In this document: positions 9,233 through 18,083 of the stretch, one piece after another
Position numbering within the stretch: position 1 is the first letter of the stretch
Layout: every line of letters begins with the position of its first letter
From: Duganella sp. BJB480
GTDB lineage: Bacteria > Pseudomonadota > Gammaproteobacteria > Burkholderiales > Burkholderiaceae_D
Direction of reading: 5' to 3'
Length of the DNA stretch: 64,000 nucleotides
Assembly: GCA_003416985.1 (NCBI GenBank)
Contig: QVIN01000001.1
Location: forward strand, 248,001 to 312,000
Position numbers and translations under genes: made by a program
Notes under the pieces: model-generated
Told to the model about the DNA's origin: nothing
Databases searched by the model: none
The model's input: the letters and a program-made list of their open reading frames with translations, nothing else

Positions 9233-9658
9233 TCAGCCGGCCGCCGCGCGGTTGGCCACGCTCAGCACCCAGTTGACGCCGAAGCGGTCCCTGAGCATGC
9301 CGAACAGCGGCGTCCACTGCGACGGCGTGAGCGGCTGGGTGATGGTCGCGCCATCGCGCAGCTGGTCCCAGCAGGCGGTGATTTCTTCGGCCGTATCCCC
9401 TTCGACCGCGACCAGGAAGGCGTTTTCGCCCTGCTGCCACGGCATGTCCGCCGGGACGTCGTAGGCCATGACGCGAAAGCCGCTGTCGGCCGCCACCTGG
9501 CCCCACATGACGTGGTCGGCGTCGGACGGATCGCGGACGTTGCCGGCGTCCCGGTAGGTGACGATATGGGCCGCGCCGCCGAACACGCTGTGATAAAAGC
9601 CGAGGGCCTGGCGGGCGTCGCCGCGGAAGTTCAGGTGGGTGGTTGCCTGGATGGACAT
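9233..9658 (-). CDS. VOC family protein, PhnB-like
   Basis: A 141-residue vicinal-oxygen-chelate fold protein of the PhnB/YjdN type. It shows the two beta-alpha-beta repeats of the fold, with FRGDARQALGFYHSVFGG near the N-terminus and DRFGVNWVLSV at the C-terminus. PhnB-type members usually have no proven activity and are often annotated as glyoxalase-like. It sits 33 bp downstream of the YafY-type regulator gene on the same strand, so the pair is probably one operon and the regulator may act on it. Confidence 0.9.
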   Translation of the reverse strand: MSIQATTHLNFRGDARQALGFYHSVFGGAAHIVTYRDAGNVRDPSDADHVMWGQVAADSGFRVMAYDVPADMPWQQGENAFLVAVEGDTAEEITACWDQLRDGATITQPLTPSQWTPLFGMLRDRFGVNWVLSVANRAAAG

Positions 9659-9691
9659 GATGGTTCTCTCTGTGTTGAAGGAGCCATCATC

Positions 9692-10414
9692 TTATTCGGC
9701 GCTGCTGTCAGTTTCTGGCAGTATGCTGCGGCCGGCGACGTATTCTGTGCGGCGCCATTCCTTGAGCAGCGCCTGCCTGTGCTGCGGATAGCGCTGGTCG
9801 AGCAGCTCGGCGTCCGTGATGCGGTCCGAACGGAAGTTGCGGAAGCCGCCGCGCAGCTCGCACCAGCACATCAGCACGCGCGTCCGGTCGAAGTACACCA
9901 TCGCGTACGGCCATACCACGCGCTGCGAACTGGCCCCGGCGGGATCGCGATAGCTGATCCGGAGCTTGTGTTCGGTGCGGATGGCGGCGCGCAGCAGGTC
10001 CGGATCGACCGGCGTGCGCAGCGCCTTGCGGCCGGCGCCGACCAGCAGGGCGGACGCTTCCAGTTCCCGCCGCAGCTCGGGCGGCAGCACGGCGGAGATC
10101 TTCGCCAGGGTGCTCAGCGCGCCCTGCGCCAGCGGCTGGTCGCCGCTGTCGGCGACCAGCCGCATGCCCAGCACCAGCGCTTCGATTTCCTCCTGGCCGA
10201 ACATCAGCGGCGGCAGCATGAAGCCGGGCCGCATGACGTAGCCGACGCCAGGTTCGCCTTCGATGGCGGCGCCCTGGGCTTGCAGGCTGGCGATGTCGCG
10301 GTACAGCGTGCGGATGCTGACGCCGGTTTCGGCGGCCAGCACATGGCCGCTCACGGCACGCCGATGGCTGCGCAGCACTTGCAACAGCGTGAGCAGGCGT
10401 TCGGAGCGGGACAT
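9692..10414 (-). CDS. YafY-type HTH/WYL transcriptional regulator
   Basis: A 240-residue cytoplasmic regulator. Residues 1-60 form a winged HTH (MSRSERLLTLLQVLRSHRR, then GVSIRTLYRDIASLQAQGA). The central and C-terminal parts form a WYL ligand-sensing domain with the RVVWPYAMVYF core. YafY-type proteins typically control adjacent small enzyme genes; here the neighbour is the PhnB-like VOC gene. The ligand is unknown. Confidence 0.92.
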   Translation of the reverse strand: MSRSERLLTLLQVLRSHRRAVSGHVLAAETGVSIRTLYRDIASLQAQGAAIEGEPGVGYVMRPGFMLPPLMFGQEEIEALVLGMRLVADSGDQPLAQGALSTLAKISAVLPPELRRELEASALLVGAGRKALRTPVDPDLLRAAIRTEHKLRISYRDPAGASSQRVVWPYAMVYFDRTRVLMCWCELRGGFRNFRSDRITDAELLDQRYPQHRQALLKEWRRTEYVAGRSILPETDSSAE

Positions 10415-10464
10415 GCGGGGATCGTGTCGGTGGCAGCTGCGGCGGGAGGTGCCGGCGCCGGCGC

Positions 10465-10893
10465 TCAGGCCAGCGCGTTGCGCATCAGGGTGCGCAGGTT
10501 GCAGTCGGCCTGCCAGCCGATGCGCTCCTCGCTGCTGGCGGCCAGCGCGGCCAGTTCGGCGTCGCTTTGCGCGGACTGGGCCAGCACCAGCCGGTGCGCC
10601 AGCCCGGCGTCCGGCAGCATGGTGCCGAAGAAGGCCACCAGTTCGTGGTGCTGGATCAGCAGGGTGGGGAAGTTGTCGACGTCAAGGTCGCCCACGACGT
10701 CGGCATGGTCCTCGATGTCGATCCAGACGAACAGCTTGTCCGGGTGGCGCCCGGCCACGTCCTCGAATGTGGCGCGGTAGGACGCGCAGGTGCCGCACCA
10801 GGCCGCGCACAGGCAGGCCACGATCCAGCGGTCGCCGGCCAGGGCGGCGGCGATCTCTTGGCGATTGTCGGAATTGAGGGTCAAACTGTGCAT
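10465..10893 (-). CDS. Thioredoxin-family protein
   Basis: A 142-residue cytoplasmic thioredoxin-fold protein with active site WCGTC (instead of the classical WCGPC) after CLCAA, and the cis-Pro segment DNFPTLLI. The Gly-Thr centre and two extra Cys just before the active site distinguish it from TrxA, so it may have a different redox potential or partner. It lies upstream of and divergent from tsaB, 97 bp away. No dedicated partner is apparent. Confidence 0.88.
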   Translation of the reverse strand: MHSLTLNSDNRQEIAAALAGDRWIVACLCAAWCGTCASYRATFEDVAGRHPDKLFVWIDIEDHADVVGDLDVDNFPTLLIQHHELVAFFGTMLPDAGLAHRLVLAQSAQSDAELAALAASSEERIGWQADCNLRTLMRNALA

Positions 10894-10979
10894 GGTATTG
10901 GTCGGCTAACGGCGGCCTCTGCGCCTAAGGGTCGTATTCTACATCCCCGCGCGGGGTCGCGCCTGCCAGCCCGGCAGGT

Positions 10980-10985
10980 TAAAAT
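10980..10985 (+). promoter_or_regulatory. Possible -10 element giving a near-leaderless tsaB mRNA
   Basis: TAAAAT ends 5 nt before the tsaB ATG at 10991, so transcription from it would begin at or next to the start codon. There is no purine-rich ribosome site in between. A similar GGTAAAATACGG element precedes alr at 15497. Weak, position-based evidence. Confidence 0.35.
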
Positions 10986-10990
10986 ACGCC

Positions 10991-11695
10991 ATGCCTATTA
11001 TTCTTGCCATTGAAACCTCCTCCGAACTGGCCTCCGTCGCGCTGCTGCGCGGCGGGAGCGTCATCAGCCGCGTGTCCTCGGGTGTGCGTACCCATTCGCA
11101 ATCGGTGCTGCCGATGATACAGGAACTGCTGGCCGAAGCCGGTATCGCCTTGAAAGACTGCGATGCCATCGCCTTTGGCTCCGGTCCCGGTTCGTTCACC
11201 GGCGTGCGTACCGCCTGCGGGATCGCGCAGGGCCTGGCCTTCGGCGGCAACCTGCCGGTGGTGCCGGTGGTCACGCTCGATGCGATGGCGCTGGCCTGCC
11301 ATCAGCGGCACGGCGCCGCCGAGGTGCTGGCGGTGCTCGATGCGCGCATGGGCGAGGTGTACTGGGCGCAGTATCGCTTTGCGGACGGCGCGGCGCCGGT
11401 GCCGGTGCTGCCGCCCGCGCTGTCGGCGCCCGAGGCCGTGCGGCCGCAGGGCGCGCCGGTCGCTTGTGGCAATGGCTTGTCGGCCTATGCCGAGGCGTTT
11501 GCCGGCGGCGGCGGCTTTGCCGAGGTGATGCCGCATGCGGAGCAGGTCGCGCAGCTGGCGGCCATCGCGCTGGCGGCCGGCCGGACGGTGACGGCGGCCG
11601 AGGCGCAGCCGCTGTATTTGCGGAACAAGATCGCCTACACCCAGGCCGAGCGGCGCGACATGGCGGCCGCCAAGGCTGCCGAGGGTGGCGCATGA
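10991..11695 (+). CDS. tsaB: tRNA threonylcarbamoyladenosine protein TsaB
   Basis: A 234-residue ASKHA-fold partner of TsaD in formation of the t6A37 tRNA modification. It begins MPIILAIETSSELASVALL and contains the family's FGSGPGSFTGVRTACGIAQG. It is the first gene of an overlapping operon: its TGA overlaps the rimI ATG, and rimI and the UDG-like gene overlap in the same way. The tsaB-rimI pairing is widely conserved in proteobacteria. Confidence 0.97.
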   Translation: MPIILAIETSSELASVALLRGGSVISRVSSGVRTHSQSVLPMIQELLAEAGIALKDCDAIAFGSGPGSFTGVRTACGIAQGLAFGGNLPVVPVVTLDAMALACHQRHGAAEVLAVLDARMGEVYWAQYRFADGAAPVPVLPPALSAPEAVRPQGAPVACGNGLSAYAEAFAGGGGFAEVMPHAEQVAQLAAIALAAGRTVTAAEAQPLYLRNKIAYTQAERRDMAAAKAAEGGA

Positions 11696-12162
11696 AGCAG
11701 GCGTGGGATCTGGCGCGGCTCAACTACGAGCCGATGCGGCAGGCCGATTTGCCCGATGTGGTGGCGCTGGAGGAGAGCGTTTATCCGCATCCCTGGAGCC
11801 TGACCAACTTCGTCGATTCGCTCAACAGCAATTACGAGGCGTGGGTGCTGCGCGACCAGCAGGGCGATTTGCTGGGCTATTTCCTGCTGATGGCGATCGT
11901 CGACGAGGCGCATTTGCTCAACGTCGCGGTGTCGGCGGAGAGGCAGGGGCAGGGCCTGGGGCGCTTCCTGCTGAACCAGGCCGTGGCCTGCGCGCGCGGG
12001 CTGGGCATGGAGTCGGTGTTGCTGGAGGTGCGGCCATCGAACACGCGGGCGCTGGAGATTTATGAGCGCTACGGATTTAAACACATCGGTCGGCGCAAGG
12101 GCTATTACCCGGCCGCCAATCAGCAACGCGAGGACGCAATCGTTATGCGGTTCAGTTTATGA
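11692..12162 (+). CDS. rimI: Ribosomal protein S18-alanine N-acetyltransferase RimI
   Basis: A 156-residue GNAT acetyltransferase that acetylates the N-terminal Ala of ribosomal protein S18. The frame is open upstream, but the ATG at 11692 overlaps the tsaB stop (ATGA) and matches the family start. It shows the acetyl-CoA-binding loop RQGQGLGRFLL and the C-terminal LEIYERYGFKHIGRRKGYY typical of RimI. Its stop overlaps the next start. Confidence 0.96.
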   Translation: MKQAWDLARLNYEPMRQADLPDVVALEESVYPHPWSLTNFVDSLNSNYEAWVLRDQQGDLLGYFLLMAIVDEAHLLNVAVSAERQGQGLGRFLLNQAVACARGLGMESVLLEVRPSNTRALEIYERYGFKHIGRRKGYYPAANQQREDAIVMRFSL

Positions 12163-13124
12163 TGGCCCGGAGCGCCGTGTTCCTCGATGAGATGGGCGTG
12201 GGCGTGCAATGGAAATTGCGCAATCCTCCCGTGGCCGGCGAACCTGTCGCGCAGGATGTGCAAGCCGAGGAGCCGATGCCCGTGATGGCTGAAGCGCCGC
12301 CTGCGCGCAGCGTCGAGCCGGCACCCGTGGCTGACGCGCCGCCGTCGCCAGTCCCGGCGCGGGAGCCCGAGCCTAGGCCCGCGATGGCCGCCATGCCATC
12401 GCCCGCACCGGCCGCCATGCCATCGCATGCGCCGGACGCCGTGCCATCGGCCGCACCGGCCGCCGCGCCGAACGAGCCGGCCGCCGCGTCCGACGACGAC
12501 TCCACCGCCTGGTTCGACGAAGCGCCCGCGCCAGCGCGCGCGGAGCCGGTCGGCGACGAGGCCATCGCCGCCATGGACTGGGCCGAATTGAAAGCCGCCG
12601 TCGCCACCTGCACCCGCTGCAACCTGTGCGAGACGCGCCGCAACGCCGTGAACGGCCGCGGCGCCGCCAACGCCACATGGATGGCCATCGCCGCCGCGCC
12701 GACCCGCCTGGACGAGAAGGAAAACCAGTCCGTCGCCGGCGAAGCGGGGCAACTGCTGGACAACATGCTGAAGGCCATCGCGCTCAAGCCGGAGCAGGAC
12801 GTCTACGTCACCCACCTGGTCAAATGCCGTCCGTCCGACGCCGACGGCGCCGATCGCGCACCAACTGGCGAGGAGCTGCTGGCCTGCCGTCCGTTCCTTG
12901 ACCGCGAGCTGGCGCTGACCGGCGCGACGATGGCCATGACCTTCGGCCAGTACGCCGCCAAGGGGCTGATGATGGGACCGGCCGCGCGCGGCAAGGTGAT
13001 GCGCTACGGCGCCGCCGAGCTGCCGGTGGTGGCCACCTATCACCCGGACGACCTGCTGCGCCGGCCGGAAGACAAGGCCAAGGCCTGGGGCGACCTGTGC
13101 CTGGCCAAGGCCGCCCGTGACTAG
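12159..13124 (+). CDS. Uracil-DNA glycosylase family 4-like protein with degenerate motif
   Basis: A 321-residue protein. Residues about 20-125 are an Ala/Pro-rich low-complexity linker; the rest is a UDG superfamily domain. The four Cys expected to hold a [4Fe-4S] cluster are visible at 151, 154, 223 and 243 (CTRC, KCRP, ACRPF). However, the GE-x-PG-x2-ED catalytic segment of family-4 enzymes is replaced by IAAAPTRLDEKENQ, and the second motif reads HPDDLL. The fold is convincing, but uracil excision activity is doubtful; it may have another substrate or a structural role. Translationally coupled to rimI and to the DUF1853 gene. Confidence 0.85.
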   Translation: MMARSAVFLDEMGVGVQWKLRNPPVAGEPVAQDVQAEEPMPVMAEAPPARSVEPAPVADAPPSPVPAREPEPRPAMAAMPSPAPAAMPSHAPDAVPSAAPAAAPNEPAAASDDDSTAWFDEAPAPARAEPVGDEAIAAMDWAELKAAVATCTRCNLCETRRNAVNGRGAANATWMAIAAAPTRLDEKENQSVAGEAGQLLDNMLKAIALKPEQDVYVTHLVKCRPSDADGADRAPTGEELLACRPFLDRELALTGATMAMTFGQYAAKGLMMGPAARGKVMRYGAAELPVVATYHPDDLLRRPEDKAKAWGDLCLAKAARD

Positions 13125-14136
13125 CCAGCCGCCCGCCGCGCCCGCGAGCCCGTCCCCATCCGGGGCGCTCGCCGGGCACGCGCCGGCGGACAGCTATCAA
13201 CTCCGCTTCGAACAGCGCTGGGGGCACCTGACCCGCCCGCACGTGCGCGCGCTGGCCTGGCTGCTCGACGCGCCGGACCTGCTGGACCCTGCCTCGCCGC
13301 ACTGGCAAGGCCGCATCGCCACGCTGGGTGCCATATCGCCGGAGACGGCAGCCTGGCTGGCCGCGCTGGAGCAGGACCCGATCCCGCTGGACGCCGCCCT
13401 GGGCCCCCGCCACTACTCGCGCCTGGGCCTGTACGCCGAAAAACTGATGGCCTTCTACTTCGCCGAGCACGGCCGGCTGGTCGCGCACGGCCTGCAAGTG
13501 CGCGCCAGCCGCAACGACACCGTCGGCGAATTCGACTTCCTGCTGCGCGACGGCGACGACCTGGTCCACCTGGAATTCGCCACCAAGTTCTACCTGCTCG
13601 ACGCCAGCGACGCCGGCGCCGATTTCAACGGCCTGATCGGCCCCAACCTGGCCGACACGCTGGGCGCCAAGATGCGCAAGATCTTCGACAAGCAGCTGTC
13701 GCTGGCCAGCCACCCGGCCGCGCAGCCCTTGCTGCCGCAGCCGGTGGCGCGCGCGCAGGCGCTGGTCAAGGGCTGGCTGTTCTACCCGGGCGGCGAGGGC
13801 GCGGCGCCCATGCCGGGCATCTCGCAGCCGCACTGCAACGGCTTCTGGATCACGCTGCGGCAGGCCGCCGGCCTGCAGGGCGAACGCTACGCCATCATGC
13901 CGCGCCTGCACTGGCTGGCGCCGTTGAAAACGCCGCTCGACTCCACCGCGATGAACAAGGACGAACTGCTGGCCGCGCTGCACGACCACATGGCGCAGGT
14001 ATCCGCGCCGGTGATGGTGGCGGAGTTGGAACAGCAAGGGGAATGGCTGGTGGAGCGCAGCCGGGGCTTCGTGGTGCCCGACGATTGGCGCGCCCAAGCC
14101 GCGCAGCGCCGCCAGGACGGGGCGCTGCCGGCTTAG
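13117..14136 (+). CDS. DUF1853 family protein
   Basis: A 339-residue protein of the DUF1853 family, function unknown. The start is a GTG overlapping the end of the UDG-like gene by 8 bp. Visible family blocks include HLTRPHVRALAWLLDAPDLL, YSRLGLYAEKLMAFY and GEFDFLLRDGDDLVHLEFATK; the last, with D140, E153 and K157, loosely resembles a PD-(D/E)XK nuclease core, though the spacing is not exact. Coupling to a glycosylase-like gene makes a DNA-related role conceivable but unproven. Confidence 0.85.
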   Translation: MTSQPPAAPASPSPSGALAGHAPADSYQLRFEQRWGHLTRPHVRALAWLLDAPDLLDPASPHWQGRIATLGAISPETAAWLAALEQDPIPLDAALGPRHYSRLGLYAEKLMAFYFAEHGRLVAHGLQVRASRNDTVGEFDFLLRDGDDLVHLEFATKFYLLDASDAGADFNGLIGPNLADTLGAKMRKIFDKQLSLASHPAAQPLLPQPVARAQALVKGWLFYPGGEGAAPMPGISQPHCNGFWITLRQAAGLQGERYAIMPRLHWLAPLKTPLDSTAMNKDELLAALHDHMAQVSAPVMVAELEQQGEWLVERSRGFVVPDDWRAQAAQRRQDGALPA

Positions 14137-14143
14137 TGCAAGG

Positions 14144-15406
14144 TCAGTGTTTCAGCTCGCCGATCAGCGCGACCGAATCGAACTCGCGCTGGTTGGCCGC
14201 ATGCTTGCGCATGATGAAGAACATGGTCCCGGCCAGGAACAGGCCGAACAGCACGATGATGACATCCAGGTTCAGGTGGCCGCGCAGCATCAGCGAATAC
14301 ATGGCCAGCATGGTCAGGATGGACAGGTTCTCGTTGAAGTTCTGCACCGCGATCGAATGGCCGGCGCTCATCAGCACGTGGCCGCGATGCTGCAGCAGCG
14401 CGTTCATCGGCACCAGGAAGAAGCCACCCAGCAGGCCGACCAGGATCAGCAGCGGGTAGGCCAGCGCCACCGATTTCACCAGGGTCATGCTCATGACGAT
14501 GACGCCCATGGCGATGCCCATCGGGATCACGTTCAGCGACTTGCGCAGCGAGATGAAGCGCGCCGACAGCACCGCGCCCAGCGCCACGCCGATGGCGACC
14601 ACGCCGACCAGGCTGGTCGACTGTTCATAGCTCAGCTTGAGGGTGCGGTTGGCCCACTCCAGCACGATGAATTGCAAGGTCTGCGCGGCGCCCCAGAACA
14701 GCGTGGTGACGGCCAGCGAAATCTGCCCCAGCTTGTCCTTCCACAGCAGGCCGTAGCAGTTGGCGAAGTCGGTGATCAGCTTGATCGGGTTGCGTTCCTG
14801 GTGGCCGTAGACGCAGCCGGTGTCCGGGATGCGGGTGTTGAACAGCGCCGCCAGCATGTAGATGCCGACCACCACGCACAGCGCCGCCTCGGGCGGGGTG
14901 TCGATACCGGTGTCGATCAGCGGGAAGTCCAGGCCCAGCAGGAAGGACGAGACCTGTCCACCGACCAGCTTGCCGCCCATGACGGTGCCGAAAATGATCG
15001 ACATCACGGTCAAGCCTTCGACCCAGCCGTTGGCCGCGACGAGTTTCTCTGCGGGAAGTAATTCGGTCAGGATGCCATATTTGGCGGGCGAATATACGGC
15101 GGCGCCGAAGCCGACCAGCGCATACGCGAGCAGCGGATGGACGTGGGCGAAGATCAGCAGGCAGCCGGCAACCTTGATCAGGTTGGAGATGAACATGACC
15201 TTGCCTTTGGGCATGGAATCGGCGAAAGCGCCGACAAATGCAGCCAACAGCACGTAAAACAGCGTAAAGGAGAGCTTCAGCAGTGGCGTGATCCACGCCG
15301 GGGACTTCATGGTGACTAGCAGGTCGATCGCGACAAAGAGCAGCGCATTGTCCGCCAATGACGAAAAGAACTGCGCTGCCATGATGGTATAGAAACCACG
15401 ATTCAT
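14144..15406 (-). CDS. lplT: Lysophospholipid transporter LplT
   Basis: A 420-residue MFS protein with about 12 membrane segments, matching LplT, which flips lysophospholipids across the inner membrane for re-acylation. The frame is open upstream to 15496, but the ATG at 15406 (MNRGFYTIMAAQFFSSLADN) fits the family N-terminus. It is convergent with the DUF1853 gene 7 bp away and divergent from alr. The usual partner acyltransferase aas is not adjacent. Confidence 0.92.
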   Translation of the reverse strand: MNRGFYTIMAAQFFSSLADNALLFVAIDLLVTMKSPAWITPLLKLSFTLFYVLLAAFVGAFADSMPKGKVMFISNLIKVAGCLLIFAHVHPLLAYALVGFGAAVYSPAKYGILTELLPAEKLVAANGWVEGLTVMSIIFGTVMGGKLVGGQVSSFLLGLDFPLIDTGIDTPPEAALCVVVGIYMLAALFNTRIPDTGCVYGHQERNPIKLITDFANCYGLLWKDKLGQISLAVTTLFWGAAQTLQFIVLEWANRTLKLSYEQSTSLVGVVAIGVALGAVLSARFISLRKSLNVIPMGIAMGVIVMSMTLVKSVALAYPLLILVGLLGGFFLVPMNALLQHRGHVLMSAGHSIAVQNFNENLSILTMLAMYSLMLRGHLNLDVIIVLFGLFLAGTMFFIMRKHAANQREFDSVALIGELKH

Positions 15407-15498
15407 TCTGGGATGCCTGAAAACATATCTGGCTTGCTTTATACCATGCTTTGATCGTATCCCCAAGAATTGAGCCATGCGGATCGGCCGCCGCACGG

Positions 15499-15504
15499 TA
15501 AAAT
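15499..15504 (+). promoter_or_regulatory. Possible -10 element of alr
   Basis: TAAAAT in a GGTAAAATACGG context, 30 nt before the alr ATG. It resembles the element in front of tsaB (GGTTAAAATACG). No clear -35 or ribosome site is seen. Confidence 0.35.
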
Positions 15505-15534
15505 ACGGCCTTCGCCATTTTGCTCACATTGCTT

Positions 15535-16629
15535 ATGTCCAGGCCTATCGCTGCAACCATCCACGTCGACTCCATGAAGCACAACCTGGCTTGCGCCAAG
15601 GCCCAGGCGCCGGGCGCCAAGGCCTGGGGCGTGGTCAAGGCCAACGGCTACGGCCACGGACTGGAGCGGGCGATGCGGGGCTTCGCCGACGCCGACGGGC
15701 TGGCGCTGGTCGAGGTCGACTACGCCGTGCGGCTGCGCGAACTGGGCTGGAAAAAGCCCATCCTGCTTTTGGAGGGTTTCTTCGGTCCGGCGGACCTGAA
15801 CACCATGGCCGGCTACGACCTGCAGGCCGCCGTCCATTGCAACGAGCAACTGGCGTGGCTGGAGGCGGCGCAAGCCGGGCTGGCGGCGCGCGGCATCAAA
15901 TTTGACCTGCATCTGAAAATGAACAGCGGCATGAACCGGCTCGGCTTCATGCCGGACGTCTACGCCGCCGCCCACGCGCGCCTGAGCGCCATGGCTTGCG
16001 TGCGCAGCATCACCATGATCACCCACTTCGCCAACGCCGACGACGCCGAGCATCCATTGCTGCCGATCGCCGAGCAGGTGCGCCGCTTCGAGCTGGGCAC
16101 GGCCGGGCTGGCGGGCGCGCGCAGCCTGTCCAATTCGGCGGGCGTGCTGATGCACCAGCAAACCTTGCGCAACGACTGGATCCGTCCCGGCATCATGCTG
16201 TACGGCGGCTCGCCGGGCGGCGCCACGGCGGCATCGTTCGGCCTGCAGCCGACCATGACGCTGACCAGCGAGATCATCGGCATCCAGCACATCGTGGCCG
16301 GCGACGTGGTCGGCTACGGCAGCCGCTTCCAGGCCGAGGGCCCGATGACCATCGGCGTGGTGGCCTGCGGCTATGCGGACGGCTATCCGCGCAGCGCGCC
16401 GATGGGCACGCCGGCGCTGGTGGACGGCGTGCGTACCCGGCTGGTGGGCCGGGTGTCGATGGACATGCTGACCGTGGACCTGACCGGCCTGCCGTCGGCG
16501 CGCGTGGGCAGCAAGGTCACGCTGTGGGGCCGCGGCATGCCGATCGACGAGGTGGCCGAGGCGGCCGGCACCATCGGCTATGAGCTGATGTGCGCGCTGG
16601 CGCAGCGCGTGCCGGTGCAGGAAGGCTGA
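15535..16629 (+). CDS. alr: Alanine racemase
   Basis: A 364-residue PLP enzyme interconverting L- and D-alanine for peptidoglycan. The PLP-lysine motif VVKANGYGHG lies near the N-terminus, and the catalytic Tyr region ACGYADGYPR and substrate loop VGRVSMDMLTVDL are present. The start at 15535 (MSRPIAATIHVDSM) fits family length better than the ATG at 15520. radA begins 4 bp after the stop, so the two are probably an operon, as in other betaproteobacteria. Confidence 0.96.
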   Translation: MSRPIAATIHVDSMKHNLACAKAQAPGAKAWGVVKANGYGHGLERAMRGFADADGLALVEVDYAVRLRELGWKKPILLLEGFFGPADLNTMAGYDLQAAVHCNEQLAWLEAAQAGLAARGIKFDLHLKMNSGMNRLGFMPDVYAAAHARLSAMACVRSITMITHFANADDAEHPLLPIAEQVRRFELGTAGLAGARSLSNSAGVLMHQQTLRNDWIRPGIMLYGGSPGGATAASFGLQPTMTLTSEIIGIQHIVAGDVVGYGSRFQAEGPMTIGVVACGYADGYPRSAPMGTPALVDGVRTRLVGRVSMDMLTVDLTGLPSARVGSKVTLWGRGMPIDEVAEAAGTIGYELMCALAQRVPVQEG

Positions 16630-16633
16630 GCGG

Positions 16634-18010
16634 ATGGCCAAGGCTAAGACCAACTACACCTGCAGCGAGTGCGGCGGCACGGCCACCAAGTGGACCGGAC
16701 AGTGCGCCTCGTGCCAGCAGTGGAACACGATGGTGGAGACCGTCATCGAGACGGGCGGCAACAACCGTTACTCGCAGCCGCAGCACTTGTCGCTGGCGCA
16801 GACCGCGCCGGTGCTGTCGCTGGCCGACATCGACGCCATCGACGTGCCGCGCTTCGGCACCGGCATCGAGGAGTTCGACCGCGTGCTGGGCGGCGGCCTG
16901 GTGGCGGGCGGCGTGGTGCTGATCGGCGGCGATCCGGGCATCGGCAAGTCGACCCTGCTGTTGCAGGCGCTGGCCAATGTGTCGCACCTGAAAAAAGTCC
17001 TGTACGTCAGCGGCGAGGAATCCGGCGCGCAGATCGCGCTGCGCGCCAAGCGGCTCAACATCGACGCCCGCGACCTCAAGCTGCAGGCCGAGATCCAGCT
17101 GGAGAAGATCCTCGGCACGCTGGCCGACCTGAAGCCGGAAGTGGCGGTGATCGACTCGATCCAGACCGTGTACTCGGACGCGCTCAGTTCCGCGCCCGGT
17201 TCGGTGGCGCAGGTGCGCGAATGCGCGGCGCAACTGACGCGCATGGCCAAGCAGACCGGCGTCACCATCATCCTGGTCGGCCACGTGACCAAGGAGGGCG
17301 CGCTGGCCGGCCCGCGCGTGCTGGAGCACATCGTCGACACGGTGCTGTACTTCGAGGGCGACAACCATTCCAGCTTCCGCCTGGTGCGGGCGATTAAGAA
17401 CCGTTTCGGCGCGGTCAACGAGCTGGGCGTGTTCGCCATGACGGAGAAGGGCTTGAAGGGCGTGTCGAATCCGTCGGCGCTGTTCCTGTCCCAGCATGAC
17501 AACCAGGTGCCGGGTTCCTGCGTGATGGTGACGCAGGAGGGCACGCGTCCCTTGCTGGTCGAAATCCAGGCGCTGGTGGACGCCAGCCACCTGCCTAACG
17601 CGCGCCGGCTGTCGGTCGGTCTGGAGCAGAATAGGCTGGCGATGCTGCTGGCCGTGCTGCACCGGCACGCCGGCATCGCGGCCTTCGACCAGGACGTGTT
17701 CATCAACGCCGTGGGCGGCGTGAAGATCACCGAGCCGGCGGCCGACCTGGCGGTGCTGCTGGCGATTAATTCGTCGATGCGCAGCAAGCCGCTGCCGCGC
17801 GGCTTCGTGGTGTTCGGCGAGGTCGGGCTGGCCGGCGAGATCCGTCCGGCGCCGCGCGGGCAGGAGCGCCTGCGCGAGGCGGCCAAGCTGGGCTTCTCGA
17901 CGGCGATGATCCCGACCGCCAACGCGCCCAAGCAGCCGATCGAGGGCATGACCATCATCGCGGTCGATCGCATCGACGATGCCTTCAATAAGCTGCGCGA
18001 AATCCAATAA
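16634..18010 (+). CDS. radA: DNA repair protein RadA
   Basis: A 458-residue RecA-like ATPase that promotes branch migration in recombination. It has an N-terminal C4 zinc finger (CSECG and CASC), Walker A GGDPGIGKST, the RadA-specific KNRFG motif, and a C-terminal Lon-protease-like domain. Length and domain order are standard. It follows alr closely and is followed by an AT-rich gap before the PilZ gene. Confidence 0.97.
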   Translation: MAKAKTNYTCSECGGTATKWTGQCASCQQWNTMVETVIETGGNNRYSQPQHLSLAQTAPVLSLADIDAIDVPRFGTGIEEFDRVLGGGLVAGGVVLIGGDPGIGKSTLLLQALANVSHLKKVLYVSGEESGAQIALRAKRLNIDARDLKLQAEIQLEKILGTLADLKPEVAVIDSIQTVYSDALSSAPGSVAQVRECAAQLTRMAKQTGVTIILVGHVTKEGALAGPRVLEHIVDTVLYFEGDNHSSFRLVRAIKNRFGAVNELGVFAMTEKGLKGVSNPSALFLSQHDNQVPGSCVMVTQEGTRPLLVEIQALVDASHLPNARRLSVGLEQNRLAMLLAVLHRHAGIAAFDQDVFINAVGGVKITEPAADLAVLLAINSSMRSKPLPRGFVVFGEVGLAGEIRPAPRGQERLREAAKLGFSTAMIPTANAPKQPIEGMTIIAVDRIDDAFNKLREIQ

Positions 18011-18083
18011 CGTTGTATTGTTACGTGTTGTAATTGGTAATACTGAATAATTAGTAACTGAATACGTACAAAGGAACAGGATA

